From Apostichopus japonicus (taxonomy: Eukaryota > Echinodermata > Holothuroidea > Aspidochirotida > Stichopodidae): a stretch of 64,000 bases of DNA. Below the pieces are notes generated by a model. The model did no database searches. It was not told where the DNA came from and worked only from the letters and a program-made list of their open reading frames with translations. The position numbers and the translations under genes are program-made. Shown here piece by piece: positions 28,001-35,694 of the stretch (the stretch's first letter is position 1; each line of letters starts with the position of its first letter). The stretch spans positions 29,474,168 to 29,538,167 of the forward strand of contig NC_092569.1 of the NCBI RefSeq assembly GCF_037975245.1, read 5' to 3'.

Positions 28001-31000
28001 ACTGACAGTTTTGTCTTGACTGGCGACCAAGGGGCGGTCCATGTTCCCTGATCAACCGCGATACGAGCGCTATTCGGTTATATCTAAATGTAGTGCGATA
28101 ATCAACAAGTTTAAATAGTAAAATATTACCTTCTCATTATAAGCAAATGAAGTATGATAAAAGTATCTAAAAATGTCATTACAAAACCGTACTGACCATT
28201 AATACACTTCCTTTGTCAGCGATGAAACAGTTGTGGGTGCACGTCACTCCGTCCCCTTCGTAGTTTGGATTGCAGTAACATTTACGGACACCGTTCCTCG
28301 TATCACAGGTTGCGTGATCACTACACTGGTAACTCTCATCTATAAGCCGGTTGTCCCTACAAGTTGATTTTTGTGTACATTCTGAATTAGCGTAAAACTG
28401 GTCCTCCTAATTTAAAATATTAAGTGAAAATACTAATAAATGAATTATGAATTTGCTGTTGTAACAGTGAATTGAACAGGATTTCAACGGTGGATGACCA
28501 ATGCATAATTCCCCTAGATTTAATATAGGTATGGGTATGAACATTTATGACAATATTATGAGGTCTTGATACCAACTTCGAAGTAGGAAACCTAGGGATT
28601 TGCAATAAAAAGGTAGCCCCCAAATGTTGCATTAAACGGTTCATTGCGACTATACATGAGCCCGATATTTAGTTCTAAGTTCAGGACTGTGGTAAGAAGT
28701 ATCTATGGAATTTAACGTTATGTCTATAAGGTAATGCACAACCGTATACCATTGGTCTTATGCTTCCCAGCTTAGTGTAATATATCCCTCGACTGACAGT
28801 TTTGTCTTGACTGGCGACCAAGGGGCGGTCCATGTTCCCTGATCAACCGCGATACGAGCGCTATTCGGTTATATCTAAATGTAGTGCGATAATCAACAAG
28901 TTTAAATAGTAAAATATTACCTTCTCATTATAATCAAATGAAGTATGATAAAAGTATCTAAAAATGTCATTACAAAACCGTACTGACCATTAATACACTT
29001 CCTTTGTCAGCGATGAAACAGTTGTGGGTGCACGTCACTCCGTCCCCTTCGTAGTTTGGACTGCAGTAACATTTACGGACACCGGTCCTCGTATCACAGG
29101 TTGCGTGTTCACTACACTGGTAACTCTCATCTATAAGTCGGTTGTTCCTACAAGTTGATTTTAGTGTACATCCTGAATTAGCGTAAAACTCGCCCTCCTA
29201 AGTTAGATATTGAATTAAAATACTAATAAATGAATTATAAATTTGCGGTTTTAAAAGTGAATTGTACAAGATTTCAACGTTGGGTTGCCAATTCAAAATT
29301 TCCTCGACTTAATATTGGTATGGGTATGAAAATTTATGACAATTTCATGAGGTATTGATACCGACTTTGAAGTAGGAAGCCCAGGGACGCAATACAAAGG
29401 TAGCTGCCAAATGTTGCATTAAACGGTTTATTGCAAGTATACATGAGCCTGATAATTATTTCTAAATGCAGTTGTGGGTGCACGTCACTCCGTCCCCATG
29501 GTAGTTTGGATTGCAGTAACATTAACGGACACCGGTCCTCGTATCACAGGTTGCGTGATCACTACATTGGTATTTCTCATCTATAAGCCGGTTGCTCCTA
29601 CAAGTTGATTTTAGTGTACATCCTGGATCGACGTAAAACTCGCCATAGTATGTTAAGACATTCAGTGACAATACTAATAAATGATTTATGAATTTGCGGT
29701 TGGTGCAATGAAATGTATGGGATTTCAACGGTGGATGACCAATGCAAAATTCCCCCCGACTTAATATAGGTATGGTTATGCACATTTTTGACAGTTTCAT
29801 GAGGTATTGCTACCAACTTCGAAGTAAGGAGCCTGAGGATTCTAAATTAAACGGCAGGTGCCAAATGTTGCATTAAACGGTTTATTGCGGCTTTACATGT
29901 GCCCGATGATTAGTTTAAAATGCAAGACTGTGATAAGAAGTACCTCTAACATTTTGTGAAATGTTTCAAAGGGATTGTCCACCCGTATAGGAGTGGTCTT
30001 ATGCTTGCCAGCTAAGTGTAATACATCTCTCGACCGACAGTTTTGCCTTGACTGGCGACCGAAAGGCGGTCCATGTCTCGTGCCCATATGCGATGCGTGC
30101 GCTATTCTCTTAATATAATGCAATAATCAACAAGTCTAAATAGCAAAGGTTTCCTTCTTATTATATGGACAATTAAGTATGAGAAAACCATATAAAACAT
30201 GAAATAACAGAACAGTATTGACCTTTAATACACTTTCTTTGTCAACAACGAAACAGTTGTGGGTGCACGTCACTCCGTCCCCTTCGTAGTTTGGATCGCA
30301 GTAACATTTACGAACACCGCTCCTCGTATCACAGGTTGCGTGTTCACTACACTGGTAACTCCTATCTATAAGACGGTTGTTCCTACAAGTTGATTTTCTT
30401 GTACATCTTGAATTAGCGTAAAACTCGCCATTCTATAAAGATATTCAGAAAAAAATACTAATAAATGAATTATGAATTTGCTGTTGGTACAGTGAATTGT
30501 ACAGGATTTCGACGGTGTGTTGCCAATTCGAAATTCCCCTTGACTTTATTGAGTTATAGGTATGAACATTTATGACAGTTTCATGAGGTCTTGATACCAA
30601 CTCCGAAGTAGGGGGCCTAGCTATTTGCAACAAAAATGTAGCTGCCTAATGTTGCATTAAGCAGTTTATTGCGACTATACGTGAGCCAGATAATAAGTTA
30701 TATATGCAGGACTGTGGTAAGAAGGATACATGAAATTTTGTGTAATGTTTATTATGGAATGTACACCCGTATGAGAGTGGTCTTAGGCTTCTCAGCTAAG
30801 TGCAATTCATCCATCGACTGACAATTTTGTCTGGACTGGCGTGCGAAAAACGGTCCATGTGCGAGCGCTTCTAGGTTATATCTTAATGTATTGCGATAAT
30901 CAACAATTTTAAATAGTATAAGGTTACCTTCTTATTATACGCCAATGAAGTATGTTAATGTATCTAGAAATACCATTAAAGAACAGTACTGACCCTTAAT

Positions 31001-34000
31001 ACACTTCCTTTATCAGCGATGAAGCAGTTGTGGGTACACGTCACTCCATCCCCATGGTAGTTCGGATTGCAGTAACATTTACGGACACCGGTCCTCGTAT
31101 CACAGGTTGCGTGTTCACTACACTGGTAACTCTCATCTATAAGCCGGTTGTCCCTACAAGTTGATTTTTGTGTACATTCTGAATTAGCGTAAAACTGGTC
31201 CTCCTAATTCAAAATATTAAGTGAAAATACTAATAAATGAATTATGAATTTGCTGTTGTAACAGTGACTTGAACAGGATTTCAACGGTGGATGACCAATG
31301 CATAATTCCCCTAGATTTAATATAGGTATGGGTATGAACATTTATGACAATATTATGAGGTCTTGATACCAACTTCGAAGTAGGAAGCCTAGGGATTCGC
31401 AATAAAAAGGTAGCCCCCAAATGTTGCATTAAACGGTTCATTGCGACTATACATGAGTCCGATATTTAGTTCTAAGTTCAGGACTGTGGTAAGAAGTATC
31501 TATGGAATTTAACGTTATATCTATAAGGTAATGCACAACCGTATACCATTGGTCTTATGCTTCCCAGCTTAGTGTAATATATCCCTCGACTGACAGTTTT
31601 GTCTTGACTGGCGACCAAGGGGCGGTCCATGTTCCCTGATCAACCGCGATACGAGCGCTATTCGGTTATATCTAAATGTAGTGCGATAATCAACAAGTTT
31701 AAATAGTAAAATATTACCTTCTCATTATAAGCAAATGAAGTATGATAAAAGTATCTAAAAATGTCATTACAAAACCGTACTGACCATTAATACACTTCCT
31801 TTGTCAGCGATGAAACAGTTGTGGGTGCACGTCACTCCGTCCCCTTCGTAGTTTGGATTGCAGTAACATTTACGGACACCGGTCCTCGTATCACAGGTTG
31901 CGTGATCACTACATTGGTAACTCTCATCTATAAGCCGGTTGTTCCTACAAGTTGATTTTAGTGTACATCCTGAATTAGCGTAAAAGTCGCCCTCCTAAGT
32001 TAGATATTGAATTAAAATACTAATAAATGAATTATAAATTTGCGGTTTTAAAAGTGAATTGTACGGGATTTCAACGGTGCATGACTAATGCAAAATTTCC
32101 CTCCATTGATCTAACTAAAGGTATTAAACTTTAAAAAGGTTTTACGAGGTATTCATACCGACTCCAAAGTAGGGGGGTAGGGAATCGCCATAAATTTGAA
32201 AACCGTCCTCGTATCACAGGTTGCGTGATCATTACACTGGTAAGTCTCATCTATAAGTCGGTTGTTTTAGTGTACATCCTAAATTAGCGTAAAACTGACC
32301 CTCCTAATTAAAGATATTAACGGGATTTCAACGGTGGGTTGACAATATTCTGCCCAACCGCGATGCGCATACGTAAATGAAATGCAATTATATTGAAAAT
32401 TATGAAAAGCAAATCATTTAACTTGAAGTGACCGTACTGACCGTTAATACACTTCCTTTGTCAGCAACGAAACAGTTGCATTGGTTCCGAGGGATGCATT
32501 CTTCTTGCTGTCTCAGATAATCACCGACACAAACACATTGCTCTGTTTCTATGCGAGAGGTAGCCAAGATGCAAGTATCGGGATCTTCACAAGTCCTCTC
32601 ACATGTCTCATTGCTAAATATCTCATTGGTTGGACACCATTCAGGATTTAATGCTAGAGAACAGGAAAGAAAGAAAGACAATGTAAGTAAAAGTAACCTG
32701 ATACAGACACGAAGAATATGACATCTGACAAAGAATAGTTTCTGTCATTCCTTCAATACGGGGCTATCAGATCGTTACAGAAAAGAAAAAAAAAACCTTC
32801 TGAAGCAGTTCGAATTAATCTAGAATATTTTAAATCAGGTAGTGGTCGTTCGGTAGTCACATTAATGATGATATTTATTCAACATTACGAGATTTCAGCC
32901 CATTATTTGTTGCACAACTGGTGTGATACCAGAAAGTAATTGCTTATTTCTGTTTACAGTTTCCCTCGGTTTTAGTAAACTGCTTTCTGACAACAATGAT
33001 AATTAATAACAACATCGAATTTCTTTTGCGTTGGTTGTTCTGATCAAACTGGGAGACGTACCTGTTTTAAGTGTAAACGATCTGGTAGGTACAAACGTTA
33101 GATACGGATTCTCGTTCAGAGCCAAGATAAGTGTTAAGTACGAAGATGTCTTACAGTGAGTGCGTAATCACACTTGAGCTAATGGATGCATTTTGGAATC
33201 TAATCAAATGCAAGATTAAGTATTTTAACTCGCGCTAAGAGCTGGTACTTAAACTCGTATTCATATCATGTTGTATTCGCTACTGTATATTGTAGCTCCG
33301 TTGTCTCGCTGGTATACCATATGTATACTAGTTGTATATGTATTGTAGCAGTTTTTAAACTAAGAAAACATACGTGAGATATTTGAAACATTTAGTTCCA
33401 AAAGATCCATTCGTTCTCAGAATAAACCTTTCACTTTAAACACGTTTACATTTGACATTTAATAAACGATCACCATTTTTTTTTTATATTTCGGCTTTAA
33501 ATTTAAAAAGAATGTGTAAGACACTTACCATCTGATTTTATGAATGTACCTAAACTAGAGATATAATATTTCCCCCATTCATCTGAGATACGGAACTCGT
33601 CGTATGTTACATAGTAAGTTTCTCCAGCAACGTTCTCAAAGTCCATTCGCAGTAGGTACCGCTTTTGATTTGTTAAGACGGCAATTTTCTCATTTCCGAT
33701 CCAAAACTCACTTCCTAGAAAGCCAAAGCCGTTTCTGAAGTCTTTCCAACTTCTATTAAAATTGACAGAATCCGATCTTCGTCGCTGTAATACCTACAAC
33801 GAATATCAAAGAAGTCAAGCTTTAACTAGGACGTTATTAAATATTTATTATTCGTTCCCTTCTGCAATGCGATTGTTTGGGTAACAGTTATAACAGAGAA
33901 ATAAGAAATTTTATATCTAACTTTAATCGTAGAGTGCAGGCTAGAGGCCTACAGTTTTCTTAGAAAATGGACAACAATGTATTTAATTTCAAAATATATA

Positions 34001-35586
34001 AAATAATTAATTCAAATCTCTTTTCGATAAAGATATCAAATATTATGAAAAAACGATTTTGTATTACATTGCTAAATATTCGTCTATGCAAAATTGAGTA
34101 AATTTGTACAAAACTAGTGAAATTTGAAAAGGAGACATCAAGTAATTTGCCATACCGTCCATCCACCACTATCAAGATCGTTATTACAGTAAGCCTCAAA
34201 CGATTCCGGATAGCCATCTGGTTTAATAAGGTACACTCCAGATGTATTGAGGGTGGAGGAACAGGTATTCGATACTTCTTTGCAATCCCGTGGATACACT
34301 GGTTGTTGAAAAACAAAGTATGATATACCTTTATGGAGAGGAAAACAAAGTGAAAATGTTATTGCAATTGAAAAATCAGTTCAGTTAATAAAAAGATCGC
34401 TTTCGAATAAACGTCAATTGTTAAAGAAATGGATTAGAAACTATCAGAGTAAGGTAATAGGTCCGTCTTCATACCAATTAGTACTCAACTACCATATCTA
34501 TGAAGATATAGCAACTAAATCAAATACAGTAAACGTTATTGAATTCATATATGTAACTGTTTGAAGCATTGGTTCTTAGTCTGCAATGGAAATTGAATTT
34601 ATTTTGCGTCAAGTTTCAGTAGTTATCAATCACATCCAAGTTTGATCAAAAGACTCATGAAAAAAAGTTAAATTACATTTAACTTACCTGGAAACAAAAA
34701 TAGATGTAGCACGTAGAACATGACATGATCAAAAAATACGGCTCAGAGGAAATCAATTATATAATATATGTTAGGAAATGGTGACACGATTGAAAAACAA
34801 AATGTCTAGAGCGACCATTAAATAACCTTGAACATTCCCAGTCTTTCAATGTGTCCAACTGATGTGTTAACGTTTATAATACATAGGTGATATAACGTAC
34901 AGAGGCTGCTTCTTATTATAACGAAAATCATATAACATTGCAATTACACCTACCTGAAGATCTTCCCTCGGCACTGACGATTACCTGTGTAATAATAGAC
35001 AGTTTCTGAATACATTACAAGACACACAGAGTATTGAAGTCAACACTAAACTAAGCAGGACCAGATTAAATCTAATGTTAATGTATAATGAACCAGTTCG
35101 AGGGAAAAGAAGAGCATTTCGAGAATTTTTCCAAAAAAATGTTACATTAAAACAAGTAAAGTCGATTTAAACTTTGGTAAATTCTCCTGATCGCCACTTT
35201 ATATGATTTTTTTATTTTTTTCATTCCATATCTGATTTATAGGTCAATGATCACTCACAGAGAACAACTTTCTTCCAGGAAGCATTAGATTGGTATTTTT
35301 CCGCTTTTACAGCCACTCTCGTACATGATATGCAAGCTAACGCGAGAGAACAAAGGCAATAGACGGCTGCTTGAATAAACTGCTTTGTTGCTTAATGCAG
35401 ACAGATGTTCTTTGTTCATGTTATATTTTGACATAAGAACATTTCAGACATGAGTTGTAACGCATTTGTGTTTGACAGTCCATCGTAACGGGTATGGATC
35501 ATCAGCTAGCTATTCTTTGTGGAAAACAATTACTGTTTCTTGATACTTACCGTGCACGTGAAACACTGAGATTTAAAAGGTGTCAT
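9699..35586 (-). CDS. gene 1: partial FReD-TIL-(EGF module)25-FReD protein
   Basis: Predicted secreted multidomain protein. Exons in transcription order: 35551-35586, 34954-34984 (both tentative), 34156-34298, 33529-33793, 32442-32653, 24 exons of 210 bp from 31785-31994 to 12799-13008, then 11924-12232, 11523-11784 and 9699-10018. Summed, they give 6618 nt, exactly 2206 codons with the stop, and no internal stop was seen, which checks the splice phases. Domains: a FReD start and middle without the P-subdomain, a TIL domain, 25 eight-cysteine EGF modules and a complete C-terminal FReD ending MKIRPV. FReD families act as carbohydrate or acetyl-group binding lectins, so pattern recognition or extracellular adhesion is a reasonable inference, not shown here. 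Two broken module exons (25088-25266, 29469-29647) and one fragment (32203-32303) are left out. The start is the weakest part: the first exon carries no obvious signal peptide. Confidence 0.8.
11523..11784 (-). CDS. gene 1 exon: FReD middle part
   Basis: 262 bp, phase 0 in, phase 1 out. It starts VIQRR directly after the GGWT of the previous exon, then reads FYRTWAEYKNGF, HWLGNDYIHAIT and SLRIDL, the canonical fibrinogen C-terminal core. It ends SIGSYSGNT|G. Acceptor 'attcatag' and donor 'gttaga' are present. Confidence 0.95.
11924..12232 (-). CDS. gene 1 fused exon: last EGF module plus FReD start
   Basis: 309 bp, phase 0 on both sides. The first about 56 residues are a module (FYANSRC, ESYQCSEHATC, NDGYEGDGVTC). 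At the point where a 210-bp exon would continue into THNCFVADKG it instead reads IRLIPKDCYDLYE, the FReD N-terminus with its first cysteine, and runs to ESNGGGWT. The donor is a strong GTGAGT. The fusion ties the array covalently to the terminal FReD. The copy in gene 2 has the same length and layout. Confidence 0.93.
12799..13008 (-). CDS. gene 1 EGF module exon M24
   Basis: Module of 70 residues with cysteines at 10, 16, 28, 34, 43, 45, 56 and 60. Specific residues are LTDESYRCSIHATC and NQNYQGDGETC (Glu where most modules have Val). Donor GTCAGT; acceptor 'aaattag' with a poor pyrimidine tract. Confidence 0.9.
13598..13807 (-). CDS. gene 1 EGF module exon M23
   Basis: Reads FYANSGC, LADESYRCSTHATC and DQNYNGDGVTC. 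With M22 it forms the Ala-22 (LADE) subtype. All eight cysteines are present and there is no stop. Confidence 0.9.
14382..14591 (-). CDS. gene 1 EGF module exon M22
   Basis: Differs from M23 mainly at FHANSGC and CSDHATC. The acceptor is 'ctaag', one base different from the usual 'ttag'. Confidence 0.9.
15172..15381 (-). CDS. gene 1 EGF module exon M21
   Basis: LTDESYRCSIHATC, TRSGVRKC and NQNYQGDGVTC, closest to M19 and M24. It is the first half of a two-unit repeat (M21+M20) that recurs 1,575 bp away as M19+M18. Confidence 0.9.
15961..16170 (-). CDS. gene 1 EGF module exon M20
   Basis: Subtype with FYANSRC, LVDESYQCSIYATC, TRNDDRKC and a basic tail DKRSVLR. This RNDDR loop is found only here and in M18. 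Confidence 0.9.
16747..16956 (-). CDS. gene 1 EGF module exon M19
   Basis: M21-type sequence with TRTGVRKC and NQNYHGDGVTC. It starts the second copy of the 1,575-bp dimer. Confidence 0.9.
17536..17745 (-). CDS. gene 1 EGF module exon M18
   Basis: M20-type: FYANSRC, CSSYATC, TRNDDRKC, DKRSVLR. Second half of the second dimer. Confidence 0.9.
18319..18528 (-). CDS. gene 1 EGF module exon M17
   Basis: Has an altered tail THSCFFAEKGSVLR in place of THNCFVADKG, with LIDESYRCSEHATC. The following intron resembles the one after gene 2 module N5 more than its own neighbours. Confidence 0.9.
19117..19326 (-). CDS. gene 1 EGF module exon M16
   Basis: LVDESYRCSTHATC, DQNYNGDGVTC and tail FVANKGSVLR (Asp to Asn). 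Founder-like relative of the M12-M15 family. Confidence 0.9.
19899..20108 (-). CDS. gene 1 EGF module exon M15
   Basis: Member of the 781/782-bp family (M15-M12). HAYSGC (Asn to Tyr), GDGATCTHSC, and the family-specific end SVLS, caused by 'TTATCG' before the GTCAGT donor. Confidence 0.9.
20681..20890 (-). CDS. gene 1 EGF module exon M14
   Basis: 781/782-bp family. HANSGC and GDGATCTHRC, otherwise nearly identical to M15, with introns equally similar. Confidence 0.9.
21462..21671 (-). CDS. gene 1 EGF module exon M13
   Basis: 781-bp family. NGNGATCTHRC (Asp to Asn in the GDG turn). The donor is GTCAGC, one base weaker than the usual GTCAGT. Confidence 0.88.
22243..22452 (-). CDS. gene 1 EGF module exon M12
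   Basis: Mosaic: the 3' half is 781-bp-family type (GDGATCTHSC, SVLS), the 5' half is M8-type (NGEFYANARC, LIDRSYQC) with acceptor 'atttatag'. This suggests recombination inside the exon. Confidence 0.9.
23032..23241 (-). CDS. gene 1 EGF module exon M11
   Basis: EGEFYANSGCTLKSTC, LIDEHYQCSDHATC, NPKYHGDGVTC and end SVLK. The TLKST subtype is shared with M9, M10, M4 and M1. Confidence 0.9.
23819..24028 (-). CDS. gene 1 EGF module exon M10
   Basis: TLKST subtype with TRIGVRKC and NQNYHGDGVIC (Thr to Ile before cysteine 56). Confidence 0.9.
24606..24815 (-). CDS. gene 1 EGF module exon M9
   Basis: TLKST subtype with TRTGVRKC and NQNYHGDGVTC. Its acceptor side and upstream intron are the source-type sequence for the 5' halves of M4 and M1. 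It lies directly after the broken exon at 25088. Confidence 0.9.
25088..25266 (-). pseudogene. broken EGF module exon, no donor
   Basis: Matches the first about 179 bp of a module exon, including acceptor 'aaaatag', but homology stops at 'gcag' where it should continue to 'gcagttgtggg...' in reverse. Intron sequence is joined there. The last 31 bp of the exon (residues 60-70 region) and the splice donor are gone. Read through, it gives THNCI followed by a TAG. If spliced in, it would end the protein, so it acts as a poison or terminal exon if used, or is skipped. Confidence 0.8.
25845..26054 (-). CDS. gene 1 EGF module exon M8
   Basis: NGEFYANSRC, LIDRSYQCSEHATC, TKSGVRKC, DPNYEGDGVTC, end SVLK. 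Its duplicate 4,378 bp away is M3. Confidence 0.9.
26615..26824 (-). CDS. gene 1 EGF module exon M7
   Basis: EDQFYANSECTQKSTCMNNR, NPNYHGDGVKC, tail FIADKGSVLR. The TQKST subtype is shared with M2, M5 and M6. Duplicate of M2. Confidence 0.9.
27406..27615 (-). CDS. gene 1 EGF module exon M6
   Basis: TQKST subtype with STCRDNRLIDESYQCSDHATC split across the EGF loop, NPNYEGDGVTC and an unusual Met end (SVLM). Part of the 791-bp series, nearly identical to M5. Confidence 0.9.
28197..28406 (-). CDS. gene 1 EGF module exon M5
   Basis: Differs from M6 by only a few bases over exon and intron. Exactly 791 bp from M6 and from M4. Confidence 0.9.
28988..29197 (-). CDS. gene 1 EGF module exon M4 (mosaic)
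   Basis: The 3' half is M5/M6-type (SPNYEGDG, FIADKGSVLM) and the 5' half is M9-type (EGEFYANSGCTLKST). The acceptor and upstream intron are also M9-type. It marks the joint of the 4.38-kb block duplication. Confidence 0.9.
29469..29647 (-). pseudogene. broken EGF module exon, no donor and no acceptor
   Basis: The duplicate of the broken exon at 25088-25266, with the same truncation at 'gcag'. Here the acceptor 'aatag' has also changed to 'catac', so it should not be recognised as an exon at either end. Confidence 0.8.
30223..30432 (-). CDS. gene 1 EGF module exon M3
   Basis: Duplicate of M8 with TRSGVRKC and an altered tail CFVVDKESVLK. Confidence 0.9.
30994..31203 (-). CDS. gene 1 EGF module exon M2
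   Basis: Duplicate of M7 with STCRDNR and NPNYHGDGVTC. TQKST subtype, tail FIADKGSVLR. Confidence 0.9.
31785..31994 (-). CDS. gene 1 EGF module exon M1 (first in transcript, mosaic)
   Basis: EGDFYANSGCTLKST at the 5' end and FIADKGSVLM at the 3' end, the same mosaic as M4. It follows the TIL exon, completing the half-domain begun by CFVADKGSVLT. Confidence 0.9.
32203..32303 (-). pseudogene. EGF module exon fragment
   Basis: About 100 bp of a module exon: the stretch around the fourth and fifth cysteines plus the acceptor end, with an internal deletion before 'ttttagtgtacatcc'. Donor side missing. A decayed unit at the 5' edge of the array. Confidence 0.7.
32442..32653 (-). CDS. gene 1 exon: TIL (trypsin-inhibitor-like) domain
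   Basis: 212 bp, phase 1 in, phase 0 out. Reads ALNPEWCPTNEIFSNETC, ERTCEDPDTC, EQCVCVGDYL, EECIPRNQCNC and then FVADKGSVLT, the cysteine spacing of TIL domains (as in zonadhesin, mucins and small serine-protease inhibitors). The tail CFVADKGSVL and the first intron bases (GTCAGTACGG) are nearly identical in DNA to those of the module exons. TIL domains can inhibit proteases or be structural; nothing here decides between these. Confidence 0.9.
33529..33793 (-). CDS. gene 1 exon: 5' FReD, middle part
   Basis: 265 bp, phase 0 in, phase 1 out. VLQRRRSDSVNFNRSW, EFWIGNEKIAVLTNQ, LLRMDFENV and DEFRISDEWGKYY are the fibrinogen core. It ends SLGTFIKSD|G with a strong GTAAGT donor. Its phase joins exactly to the TIL exon (G|CA, Ala). 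No P-subdomain exon was found in the 880-bp intron that follows. Confidence 0.92.
34156..34298 (-). CDS. gene 1 exon: 5' FReD, N-terminal part
   Basis: 143 bp, phase 1 in, phase 0 out. YPRDCKEVSNTC, SGVYLIKPDGYP, AYCNNDLDSGGWT: the first FReD cysteine, the GVY.I.PDG signature and the GGWT end. Acceptor 'caaccag', donor GTATGG. Confidence 0.9.
34954..34984 (-). CDS. gene 1 candidate 31-nt micro-exon
   Basis: Bounded by 'ttacacag' and GTAGGT. In the frame set by the next exon it reads VIVSAEGRSS and then joins VYPRDC (or AYPRDC in gene 2). All 31 bases are identical in the two gene copies while the surrounding introns differ. The phase (0 in, 1 out) fits both neighbours. Confidence 0.55.
35551..35586 (-). 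CDS. gene 1 candidate first exon
   Basis: ATG followed by 11 codons (MTPFKSQCFTCT) and a consensus donor CACG|GTAAGT in phase 0, matching the micro-exon. Against it, no hydrophobic signal peptide is seen, although the rest of the protein is clearly extracellular. An alternative is the minus-strand stretch near 35.26-35.38 kb, which has a hydrophobic run (CLCSLALACISC) and a GTGAGT donor in phase 1 but no in-frame ATG; it is frameshifted in copy 2. The true 5' end is unresolved. Confidence 0.3.
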
Positions 35587-35694
35587 TTTACTTGTAAGGT
35601 AAGTGCATAGACATATACTAATATATCTTACTAAATAAACAAGTGAAGCAGCGCTGTAGAAGCTCAGCTAAGATTCTATTTGATAAGCTTCTTT

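Noticed and set aside
26838-28644. Three identical 74-residue frames (MNRLMQHLG...)
   Set aside because: They lie in introns of the 791-bp units and mirror DNA identity, not protein conservation.
12799-31994. CRISPR-like regular repeat spacing
   Set aside because: Units are about 790 bp with coding exons and splice sites, in a eukaryotic context.
34117-34323. Plus-strand frame over the 5' FReD exon
   Set aside because: Antisense shadow of the FReD exon; the same applies at 57281-57511.
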